Shown here one piece after another: positions 1 to 5,530 of a stretch of DNA of 6,195 nucleotides (position 1 is the stretch's first letter; every line of letters begins with the position of its first letter). The DNA is taken from assembly GCA_009704705.1 (NCBI GenBank), contig WLDR01000087.1, positions 1-6,195 on the forward strand. The letters are read 5' to 3'. This DNA is from Actinomycetota bacterium. GTDB taxonomy: Bacteria; Actinomycetota; Actinomycetes; Actinomycetales; Microbacteriaceae. The notes beneath the pieces are model-generated. The model searched no databases, was not told the origin of the DNA, and saw only the letters and a program-made list of their open reading frames with translations. The position numbers and the translations under genes were made by a program.

Positions 1-702
1 ATTCGCGTTCAGCGCCGCCATGCGCGGACGAGGTGTCATCACATCGGACGCGGTCAATTCGTTAAACGCAAGTGTGCGGTTGAGCAGCGTCGCGGTGTCC
101 TCTTCGAGCTTGCCCGCTTGGGCTGATCGTCGAACCAGGCTGGCGAGCTCGTCCGAAGAGCGCGCAGCGGATAGCTCTTCTTTCGGTTCGATTCCAACTG
201 CGCGCAAGATCTTGTTTGCACTCGAGTTCAGCGTCCAAACCACTGGGCGGAAGAGGGTTGTGAAACCCAATTGCAATGGCATGACGAGCTGTGCCGTGCG
301 CAATGGAATCGCGAGCGCAAAGTTCTTTGGAATGAGCTCGCCGATGAGCATCGACAACAGAGTCGCAAACGTAACGGCGATGATGGTGGCGATCGAGCTC
401 AACGTGGTCATCGGCCAACCCCAGGGCTCAATCAACGGCAAGAGCATGGTGACAATTGCCGGTTCCATAATGAAGCCCGTGAGCAGAGTCGTCAGCGTGA
501 TGCCCAACTGGGCGCTCGACAGATGAGTGGATGTGCGACGCAGGCCGCGGATGACCAGGCCTAGTCCGCGCTCACCGCGCGAGGCACGCGCCTCAAGGTC
601 AGAGCGGTCGAGGTTCACCATGGCGAACTCGGCGGCAACGAACACGCCGGTTCCTAGCACCAGCACGAGGCCGACGCAGAACATCACCCATTCGGAACTC
701 AT
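1..702 (-). CDS. Hemolysin-family CNNM/CBS membrane protein, C-terminus beyond window
   Basis: Integral membrane protein of the CNNM (DUF21, old UPF0053) family. Relatives are linked to divalent-cation (Mg/Co) transport or efflux; 'hemolysin' is a historical label. The frame reads open from ATG at 702 to position 1, giving 234 residues without a stop. A hydrophobic helix (about residues 5-28, ending AAEFAMVNLDRS) is followed by further hydrophobic stretches near 62-90, 98-120 and 130-152. The family signature GELIPKN lies at about 121-127. A soluble segment with SSDELASLVRRSAQAGKLEE (175-201) leads into ASDVMTPRPRM, the usual entry to the first CBS domain, so the CBS pair and any C-terminal CorC/HlyC domain lie off the window. 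No Shine-Dalgarno is visible; a TAGTAT box ends 7 bases before the ATG, suggesting a leaderless mRNA. It is divergent from kgd. The substrate cannot be inferred. Family assignment is firm; physiological role is not. Confidence 0.9.
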   Translation of the reverse strand, partial: MSSEWVMFCVGLVLVLGTGVFVAAEFAMVNLDRSDLEARASRGERGLGLVIRGLRRTSTHLSSAQLGITLTTLLTGFIMEPAIVTMLLPLIEPWGWPMTTLSSIATIIAVTFATLLSMLIGELIPKNFALAIPLRTAQLVMPLQLGFTTLFRPVVWTLNSSANKILRAVGIEPKEELSAARSSDELASLVRRSAQAGKLEEDTATLLNRTLAFNELTASDVMTPRPRMAALNAN

Positions 703-709
703 TGGTTCA

Positions 710-715
710 ATACTA
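710..715 (-). promoter_or_regulatory. Candidate -10 box of the CNNM gene (leaderless start)
   Basis: Reading the minus strand, TAGTAT is followed by seven bases (TGAACCA) and then the ATG at 702-700. Actinobacterial -10 boxes fit TANNNT and initiate about 7 bases downstream, which places transcription start on or next to the A of ATG. That agrees with the absence of a Shine-Dalgarno. I see no convincing -35. The bases around the start are almost identical to those at aroA (TAGTCT, TGAACCG, ATG). Confidence 0.5.
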
Positions 716-753
716 CGGGCGATGTGTCGCACAAGAGGAATCGGAATAAGGCA

Positions 754-759
754 TAGGCT
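754..759 (+). promoter_or_regulatory. Candidate -10 box of kgd
   Basis: TAGGCT fits the actinobacterial TANNNT -10 consensus and predicts transcription start near 766-768. With translation from GTG 834 this leaves a leader of about 66 nt; alternatively the mRNA could be leaderless on the in-frame GTG at 768. No clear TTGACA-like -35 is seen at 16-18 bp. The 703-833 interval shows no other obvious operator, riboswitch or hairpin. Confidence 0.4.
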
Positions 760-819
760 TTGAAGCGGTGCGTTTAGCGTCCGAGCTGAAGACGTGCCGC
801 GAAAAGAACAGACCTCTAC

Positions 820-827
820 GAGAGAGA
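820..827 (+). promoter_or_regulatory. Weak ribosome binding site supporting the GTG 834 start of kgd
   Basis: The purine run GAGAGAGA ends 6 bases before GTG 834. It matches anti-Shine-Dalgarno only partly (GAG core) but is correctly spaced. It supports starting Kgd at VSEQSQSE, close to the family N-terminal segment FGANEWLVEELYEKF, rather than 22 codons upstream. Confidence 0.35.
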
Positions 828-833
828 TTTCAC

Positions 834-3800
834 GTGTCGGAGCAGTCGCAGTCCGAGTCCGGTGCCGAAGAATTCGGCGCGAATGAGTGGTTGGTCGAAG
901 AACTCTACGAAAAGTTCATCGCAGACAAGTCTTCAGTTGATGAGTCGTGGTGGCCCACTCTCGAGAAGTATTCGGTTCACGTGGCGAACAAGAAGGCACC
1001 CGCACCGAAGTCGGCTCCCTCGGCATCTGCCGCAACGCCACCCGCCGCTCCTGCAGTAGCCGCACCTGCTGCACCCGCAGCACCGTCCGACCCGAACGCG
1101 CAGCCTGTCGCCCGCACTACTTCGCGCCCGGCGCAACCGACTCCGATACCTGCCGACGCACGCGTTATCGGCAACACGTTCTCTGCCGCAGAAACCGAGG
1201 AACAAGACGCCGTCACCGCGCTCAAGGGTTTGTCAAAGACCCTGGCCGCGAACATGGATGCGTCGCTCACCGTCCCCACCGCAACAAGCGTGCGCGCTCT
1301 TCCGGCCAAGTTGATGATCGACAACCGAATCGTGATCAACAACCACCTCGCGCGCACTCGCGGCGGCAAGGTTTCGTTCACACACCTCATCGGCTGGGCG
1401 CTCATCCAAGCACTCAAGGAATTCCCTAGTCAGAACGTCTACTACGACGAGATTGACGGCAAGCCGTCGATGGTGTCACCGGCGCACGTCACGCTCGGCA
1501 TCGCAATCGACCTACCGAAGCCAGATGGCACCCGCGCACTGATGGTTCCGGGCATCAAGCGCGCCGACACAATGAGCTTCGACGAGTTCCTCGTTGCGTA
1601 TGAAGACCTCGTCGGCAGAACCCGCAACGGCAAGCTCGCGGCCGAAGACTTCCAGGGCATCACGATGTCGCTGACCAACCCCGGTGGCATTGGCACGGTT
1701 CACTCGGTTCCGCGCTTGATGAAGGGCCAAGGCTGCATCATCGGCGCCGGGGCGCTCGAATACCCCGCCGAGTTCCAAGGCTCGAGCGAGACCACGCTCG
1801 TCAAGCTCGGCATCGGCAAAATCATCACGCTGACGAGCACCTACGACCACCGCGTCATTCAGGGTGCCGGTTCAGGCGAGTTCCTGAAGAAGGTGCACGA
1901 GCTGCTCATCGGCGAGCGCGGCTTCTTCGAAACGATTTTCGCTGACCTGCGCATCCCGTACAAGCCGATTCAGTGGTCGACCGACGTCAGCGTCGACAAG
2001 AGCTCGGCGATCGACAAGGGCGCCCGCGTTCAGGAGCTCATCAACTCATACCGCGTTCGTGGCCACTTGATGGCGGATGTTGACCCACTCGAATACCAAC
2101 AGCGCACGCACCCCGACCTCGAGATCGAAACGCACGGACTCTCGTTCTGGGACCTCGACCGCGAATTCGTCACCGGCGGTTTCGGTGGCACGAGCACCGC
2201 ACCGCTGCGCAAGATTTTGGGCATTCTGCGCGACACGTATTGCCGCACCATCGGTCTCGAATACATGCACATTCAAGACCCGGAGCAGCGCGCCTGGATT
2301 CAGGAACAGGTCGAACGCCCGTGGCAGAAGCCGGGCCACGACGAGCAGATGCGCATTCTCGAAAAGCTCAACGAAGCTGAGGCGTTCGAGACCTTCCTGC
2401 AGACCAAGTACGTCGGCCAGAAGCGCTTCAGCCTCGAGGGTGGCGAATCGGTCATCGCCCTGCTCGACCGTGTTCTTCGCGACTCCGCCACCGCAGAGCT
2501 CGACGGTGTGGCAATCGGCATGGCCCACCGCGGTCGCCTCAACGTTCTGACCAACATCGCCGGCAAGACCTACGGACAGGTCTTCCGCGAGTTCGAGGGC
2601 ACCACGACCGATCCCTCGTCGGTTCAGGGCTCGGGTGACGTCAAGTACCACCTCGGCACCGAGGGCATGTTCACCTCGCCCACGGGCAAGCAGGTTCCCG
2701 TTTACCTCGCGGCGAACCCGTCTCACCTCGAAGCGGTCAACGGCGTGCTTCAGGGAATCGTGCGCGCAAAGCAAGACCCGTACCCCATCGGTTCGTTTAC
2801 GACCGTCCCCGTGCTCATTCACGGTGACGCCTCGATGGCCGGCCAGGGTGTCGTCTACGAATCGCTTCAGATGTCGCAGCTTCGCGGATACCGCATTGGT
2901 GGCACCGTGCACATCGTCATCAATAACCAGATCGGATTCACGACTCCCCCCAACGAGTCGCGCACCTCGGTGTACTCGACCGACGTGGCGAAGACCATCC
3001 AAGCCCCCATTTGGCATGTCAACGGCGACGACCCCGAGGCCGTCGCTCGCGTCGCTCAGTTGGCATTCGAGTTCCGTCAGATATTCAAGAAAGATGTGGT
3101 CATCGACCTCGTCTGCTACCGCCGCCGCGGACACAACGAGGGTGACGACCCGTCGATGACGCAGCCGTTGATGTACAACCTCATCGAGGCCAAGCGCTCG
3201 GTTCGTCGCCTGTACACCGAATCACTTGTCGGTCGTGGAGACATCACGCAAGAAGAATTCGACAAGGCGCAGGCAGACTTCCAGACTCGTCTCGAGCAGT
3301 CGTTCAACGACTCGCACACCGCGCAGTCAGAGCTTGAATCCGCTGCCGCGCCAACGACGAGCGCCCCGGTGCCCGAGCAGACATTCGATGTGCCTCACGT
3401 AGGTGCCGACGTCATTGCACGTATCGGTGACGCGTTCAACAACATTCCCGAAGGTTTCTCGGTTCACCCCAAGCTGCAGCAGCTTCTCGCCAAGCGCGTC
3501 GAAATGAGCCGCACCGGCGAAATCGACTGGGGCTTTGGCGAACTGCTCGCTTTCGGATCGGTTCTGCTCGAGGGTCGCCCGGTTCGTTTGACCGGTCAGG
3601 ATGTTCGCCGCGGCACGTTCGTGCAACGTCACGCCGTGTTCCACGACCGCGAGAACGGCCGTGAATGGCTGCCGCTGATGAACTTGAGCAACGGTCAAGG
3701 TCGCTTCTACATCTACGACTCGCTGCTCAGCGAGTACGCGGTCATGGCTTTCGAATACGGTTACTCGGTCGAGCGCGAGAACGCACTCGTTCTGTGGGAG

Positions 3801-4544
3801 GGCCAGTTCGGTGACTTCGCCAACGGCGCACAGACGGTGGTCGACGAATTCGTTTCATCCGCCGAGCAAAAGTGGAACCAGAACTCCAGCGTTGTGTTGC
3901 TCTTGCCACACGGCTACGAAGGTCAGGGTCCCGACCACTCGTCCGCTCGCATTGAGCGCTACCTGCAGATGTGCGCTGAGAACAACATGGTGGTCGCGCG
4001 TCCGTCCACTCCCGCGTCGTACTTCCACCTGCTGCGTCGCCACACCTATTCGACTCCGCGTCGTCCGCTCGTCGTCTTCACGCCAAAGGCCATGCTGCGG
4101 TTGCGCGGCGCCTCGAGCAACGTCGAAGACTTCACGAAGGATGGCTTCCGACCCATCATCGATGAGACACGCTCGCTCGACCGCAACGCCGTGCAGCGTG
4201 TGATCATCACAGCGGGCAAGCCGTACCACGACCTGATGGCCGAGCTCGAAAAAGCTCCGAATGACAAAATTGCGGTCGTGCGCATGGAGCAGTATTACCC
4301 GGCGCCAATGACCGAGCTCAATTCGGCACTCGCGACGTACCCGAACGCCGAAATCGTCTGGTTCCAAGACGAGCCGGAGAACCAGGGCGCCTGGCCATTC
4401 ATTTTGCTTGAGGTGACGAAGAAGCTTGAGGGTCGCACGATTCGCAACATCTCGCGTCACGCGTCCGCATCACCGGCCGCCGGATCGGCCAAGCGTCACG
4501 CCGCCGAAGCCGCGGCAATTCTCGAACGCGCTCTCACGCTGTAG
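834..4544 (+). CDS. kgd: Multifunctional 2-oxoglutarate dehydrogenase/decarboxylase E1 with fused E2 acyltransferase domain (Kgd/OdhA/SucA)
   Basis: Cytoplasmic TCA-cycle enzyme of 1236 residues that decarboxylates 2-oxoglutarate with ThDP and Mg2+ and passes the succinyl group toward CoA. Order: N-terminal segment FGANEWLVEELYEKF (14-28); Ala/Pro-rich linker (about 55-110); E2-like acyltransferase domain (about 115-370) with the DHRVIQG motif and catalytic His339; ThDP-binding E1 domain with MAHRGR (563-568), GDAS (664-667), NNQ (697-699) and RRGHNEGD (764-771); pyrimidine-binding domain (about 896-1090) with LPHGYEGQGPDHSSAR (from 1024); C-terminal domain with FQDEPENQGAWPF. There is no lipoyl domain, as is usual for actinobacterial Kgd/OdhA, so it must use a lipoylated E2 encoded elsewhere. 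In relatives it is inhibited by the FHA protein GarA/OdhI, which is not in this window. The GTG start is chosen from family length; an in-frame GTG at 768 would add 22 residues. It stands alone, converging on rsrA. Confidence 0.96.
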   Translation: MSEQSQSESGAEEFGANEWLVEELYEKFIADKSSVDESWWPTLEKYSVHVANKKAPAPKSAPSASAATPPAAPAVAAPAAPAAPSDPNAQPVARTTSRPAQPTPIPADARVIGNTFSAAETEEQDAVTALKGLSKTLAANMDASLTVPTATSVRALPAKLMIDNRIVINNHLARTRGGKVSFTHLIGWALIQALKEFPSQNVYYDEIDGKPSMVSPAHVTLGIAIDLPKPDGTRALMVPGIKRADTMSFDEFLVAYEDLVGRTRNGKLAAEDFQGITMSLTNPGGIGTVHSVPRLMKGQGCIIGAGALEYPAEFQGSSETTLVKLGIGKIITLTSTYDHRVIQGAGSGEFLKKVHELLIGERGFFETIFADLRIPYKPIQWSTDVSVDKSSAIDKGARVQELINSYRVRGHLMADVDPLEYQQRTHPDLEIETHGLSFWDLDREFVTGGFGGTSTAPLRKILGILRDTYCRTIGLEYMHIQDPEQRAWIQEQVERPWQKPGHDEQMRILEKLNEAEAFETFLQTKYVGQKRFSLEGGESVIALLDRVLRDSATAELDGVAIGMAHRGRLNVLTNIAGKTYGQVFREFEGTTTDPSSVQGSGDVKYHLGTEGMFTSPTGKQVPVYLAANPSHLEAVNGVLQGIVRAKQDPYPIGSFTTVPVLIHGDASMAGQGVVYESLQMSQLRGYRIGGTVHIVINNQIGFTTPPNESRTSVYSTDVAKTIQAPIWHVNGDDPEAVARVAQLAFEFRQIFKKDVVIDLVCYRRRGHNEGDDPSMTQPLMYNLIEAKRSVRRLYTESLVGRGDITQEEFDKAQADFQTRLEQSFNDSHTAQSELESAAAPTTSAPVPEQTFDVPHVGADVIARIGDAFNNIPEGFSVHPKLQQLLAKRVEMSRTGEIDWGFGELLAFGSVLLEGRPVRLTGQDVRRGTFVQRHAVFHDRENGREWLPLMNLSNGQGRFYIYDSLLSEYAVMAFEYGYSVERENALVLWEGQFGDFANGAQTVVDEFVSSAEQKWNQNSSVVLLLPHGYEGQGPDHSSARIERYLQMCAENNMVVARPSTPASYFHLLRRHTYSTPRRPLVVFTPKAMLRLRGASSNVEDFTKDGFRPIIDETRSLDRNAVQRVIITAGKPYHDLMAELEKAPNDKIAVVRMEQYYPAPMTELNSALATYPNAEIVWFQDEPENQGAWPFILLEVTKKLEGRTIRNISRHASASPAAGSAKRHAAEAAAILERALTL

Positions 4545-4559
4545 GCATCAGAGCGTTTT
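4525..4559 (+). terminator. Possible intrinsic terminator at the 3' end of kgd
   Basis: An imperfect inverted repeat pairs AACGC-(bulged G)-CTCT (4525-4534) with AGAGCGTT (4550-4557) around a 15-base loop that contains the kgd stop codon. The right arm runs into TTTT (4556-4559). The stem is 8 bp and the U-run short, so it is weak. It sits across the 13-bp convergent gap and touches the rsrA stop codon. Read in the opposite direction it lacks a U-run. Confidence 0.35.
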
Positions 4560-4800
4560 AGTTGTGTGTCTGAATGTCGCGCAACTGTGCCATGACCTGT
4601 GAGCGAAGATCCTCGGGTGCTGTCTCGGCGCACGCACGAGCGACAGCTGCGCTGAGCACCACGCCGACCTTGTGTTCGTCGGAGCAGTCGACACAATTCT
4701 CCATGTGCTCACGAATGTCTGTCGCGTCTTCTGTGCAGAGTTCGTTGTGCAGGTACTCCTCGAGTGCCTTGCGTGCCTTCTCGCAACCACAGTCGCTCAT
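4558..4800 (-). CDS. rsrA: RsrA-type zinc-binding anti-sigma factor (mycothiol-system family)
   Basis: An 80-residue cytoplasmic ZAS-family anti-sigma factor. In this family the reduced, zinc-bound protein holds the cognate sigma factor; disulfide stress oxidises its cysteines, expels zinc and releases the sigma. The motif H32-x3-C36-x2-C39 (HMENCVDC) is present. By eye, C6 aligns with C11 of Streptomyces RsrA, H32 with H37, and C36/C39 with C41/C44. The C-terminal PEDLRSQVMAQLRDI also resembles RsrA. Extra cysteines are C4, C22 and C57. It is shorter than Streptomyces RsrA (about 105 residues) because the tail is missing. The ATG overlaps the sigR stop by one base (TGATG), with GGGAG 7 bases upstream, indicating translational coupling and matched amounts. 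A GTG at 4803 is an alternative start but is too close to that site. The gene is the last of its operon and converges on kgd. Confidence 0.93.
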   Translation of the reverse strand: MSDCGCEKARKALEEYLHNELCTEDATDIREHMENCVDCSDEHKVGVVLSAAVARACAETAPEDLRSQVMAQLRDIQTHN

Positions 4801-5447
4801 CACGAGGCTCCCTTCGTCGTCAGTCCGATTCCTTGCTCGGCGGCGTACTCGCCCAGCATCTCGCGCAATAGTCGACGACCTCGGTGCAGCCGGCTCATGA
4901 CCGTGCCCGTCGGCGTCTCCATGATCTCGGCAATCTCCTGATAGGAGTACCCCTCCACGTCGGCCAGAAAGACAGCCATACGAAACTCCTCGGGAATGGA
5001 TTGCAGGGCATCCTTCACCGCACTCGCCGGCAAGTGGTCGATTGCCTCGGCCTCAGCCGAACGACTTCCCACCGCGGTACGGCTCTCGGCGTCACCGATC
5101 TGCCATTCTTCGAGTTCTTCGAGAGCACTCTCGAAGGGGCGATTTTGCGCCTTGCGGTACTGGTTGATGAACGTGTTCTTCAAGATTCGGTGCAGCCACG
5201 CCTTTATGTTGGTGCCCTGCTCGAACGAGGCGAATGCAGCGAATGCCTTCATGTAGGTCTCTTGCACCAGATCGTTGGCATCGCTCGGATTACGCGTCAG
5301 GTTCATGGCGTGACCGTAGAGACTGTCGATGAGCGGCATCGCCTGCTCGACGAACATCTCCCGTTGGTCCTGCGCTTGCGATGACATCGTGGTCAAGCCT
5401 ACGCGCTGCGTCTGTTTGCCGACGCGGTCGAGTATCGCCATGCTCAT
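4800..5447 (-). CDS. sigR: Redox-stress ECF sigma factor, SigR/SigH type
   Basis: An RNA polymerase sigma factor of 215 residues directing the thiol-oxidative-stress regulon (typically thioredoxin, mycothiol and protease genes), held by the RsrA-like protein encoded next. Region 2 (about 34-102) carries TRNPSDANDLVQETYMKAF and NIKAWLHRILKNTFINQYRK, close to Streptomyces SigR and mycobacterial SigH. Region 4 (about 145-198) has IPEEFRMAVFLADVEGYSYQ and a helix-turn-helix ending in GTVMSRLHRGRR. Start ATG 5447 is supported by AAGGGG 6 bases upstream. A second plausible start is Met21 (ATG 5385-5387), preceded by its own -10-like box; it would give 195 residues and keep all of region 2. A SigR-consensus promoter lies upstream across the aroA start, implying autoregulation. 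Whether the organism would call it sigR, sigH or sigE is uncertain; the subfamily is not. Confidence 0.94.
   Translation of the reverse strand: MSMAILDRVGKQTQRVGLTTMSSQAQDQREMFVEQAMPLIDSLYGHAMNLTRNPSDANDLVQETYMKAFAAFASFEQGTNIKAWLHRILKNTFINQYRKAQNRPFESALEELEEWQIGDAESRTAVGSRSAEAEAIDHLPASAVKDALQSIPEEFRMAVFLADVEGYSYQEIAEIMETPTGTVMSRLHRGRRLLREMLGEYAAEQGIGLTTKGAS
5396..5401 (-). promoter_or_regulatory. Candidate internal -10 box in sigR, leaderless start at Met21
   Basis: On the minus strand TAGGCT is followed by eight bases (TGACCACG) and then ATG at 5387-5385, in frame with sigR (codon 21). Box and spacing resemble the other leaderless-type starts in this window. No Shine-Dalgarno precedes this ATG and no good -35 is visible. 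If active, it would give a sigma-R lacking the first 20 residues and would not depend on SigR itself. Confidence 0.35.
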
Positions 5448-5453
5448 GCCTCA

Positions 5454-5459
5454 CCCCTT
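5454..5459 (-). promoter_or_regulatory. Ribosome binding site of full-length sigR
   Basis: AAGGGG ends 6 bases before ATG 5447 on the minus strand. It is the clearest Shine-Dalgarno in the window and decides the start of the long sigR product over Met3 or Met21. It also implies that this mRNA has a leader, unlike the leaderless-type starts of the neighbouring genes. Confidence 0.7.
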
Positions 5460-5472
5460 CTGGGCTCCAACC

Positions 5473-5501
5473 TTCGTGCACAGTTTCATGCCCGGTAGTC
5501 T
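5473..5501 (+). promoter_or_regulatory. Leaderless-type promoter of aroA
   Basis: The -10 TAGTCT (5496-5501) is followed by seven bases (TGAACCG) and ATG 5509, so transcription should begin at the A of the start codon. A poor -35, TTCGTG (5473-5478), stands 17 bp upstream. No Shine-Dalgarno precedes ATG 5509 or the in-frame ATG 5488. This promoter faces, and physically overlaps, the SigR-type promoter on the other strand. Confidence 0.5.
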
Positions 5502-5503
5502 TG

Positions 5504-5530
5504 AACCGATGCTGACCTCTCCGTATTCCC
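5504..5530 (-). promoter_or_regulatory. SigR-type promoter of sigR (autoregulatory)
   Basis: On the minus strand GGGAAT (5530-5525) is followed by exactly 18 bases and then GTT (5506-5504). This is the known SigR/SigH promoter pattern (GGAAT, about 18 bp, GTT). Transcription would start near 5496-5498, leaving a leader of about 50 nt before ATG 5447. It is the only match with correct spacing that I found upstream of a gene here. It lies over the first codons and start of aroA. Confidence 0.75.

Noticed and set aside
20..526. Open frame of 168 codons on the plus strand
   Set aside because: It is antisense to the CNNM gene, which has transmembrane segments and the GELIPKN signature. The plus-strand translation is low-complexity and unrecognisable.
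737..774. GGAAT at 737-741 and GGAATA at 743-748 upstream of kgd as a SigR promoter
   Set aside because: No GTT occurs at 16-20 bases: the only nearby GTT (772-774) is 24 bases after the second GGAAT, so spacing fails.
999..1107. Ala/Pro-rich repetitive stretch in kgd as a possible DNA repeat or insertion
   Set aside because: It is low-complexity protein linker between the N-terminal segment and the E2 domain, a common feature of this family, without a regular DNA repeat unit.
2046..3134. Open frame of 362 codons on the minus strand within kgd
   Set aside because: It lies wholly opposite the conserved E1 core of kgd, whose plus-strand protein matches the family throughout. Its translation has no recognisable domain, and long antisense frames are expected from high-GC codon bias.
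3855..4460. Open frame of 201 codons on the minus strand within the 3' part of kgd
   Set aside because: Same reason: a shadow of conserved kgd coding sequence with no recognisable motif.
4801..4803. GTG 4803 as the rsrA start (one codon upstream, 4-base overlap with sigR)
   Set aside because: The GGGAG site is only 4 bases from this GTG but 7 from ATG 4800, which is the better-spaced and stronger start codon.
5476..5490. GTG 5476 or ATG 5488 as the aroA start
   Set aside because: Both are in frame, but neither has a Shine-Dalgarno, and the candidate -10 box lies downstream of them. ATG 5509 fits a leaderless transcript. They are not excluded if a more distant promoter exists.
5469..5493. 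GGGCAT-N16-GTT on the minus strand as the sigR promoter
   Set aside because: The -35 has a mismatch in the GGAAT core and the spacer is two bases short. The exact GGGAAT-N18-GTT at 5530-5504 is clearly better.
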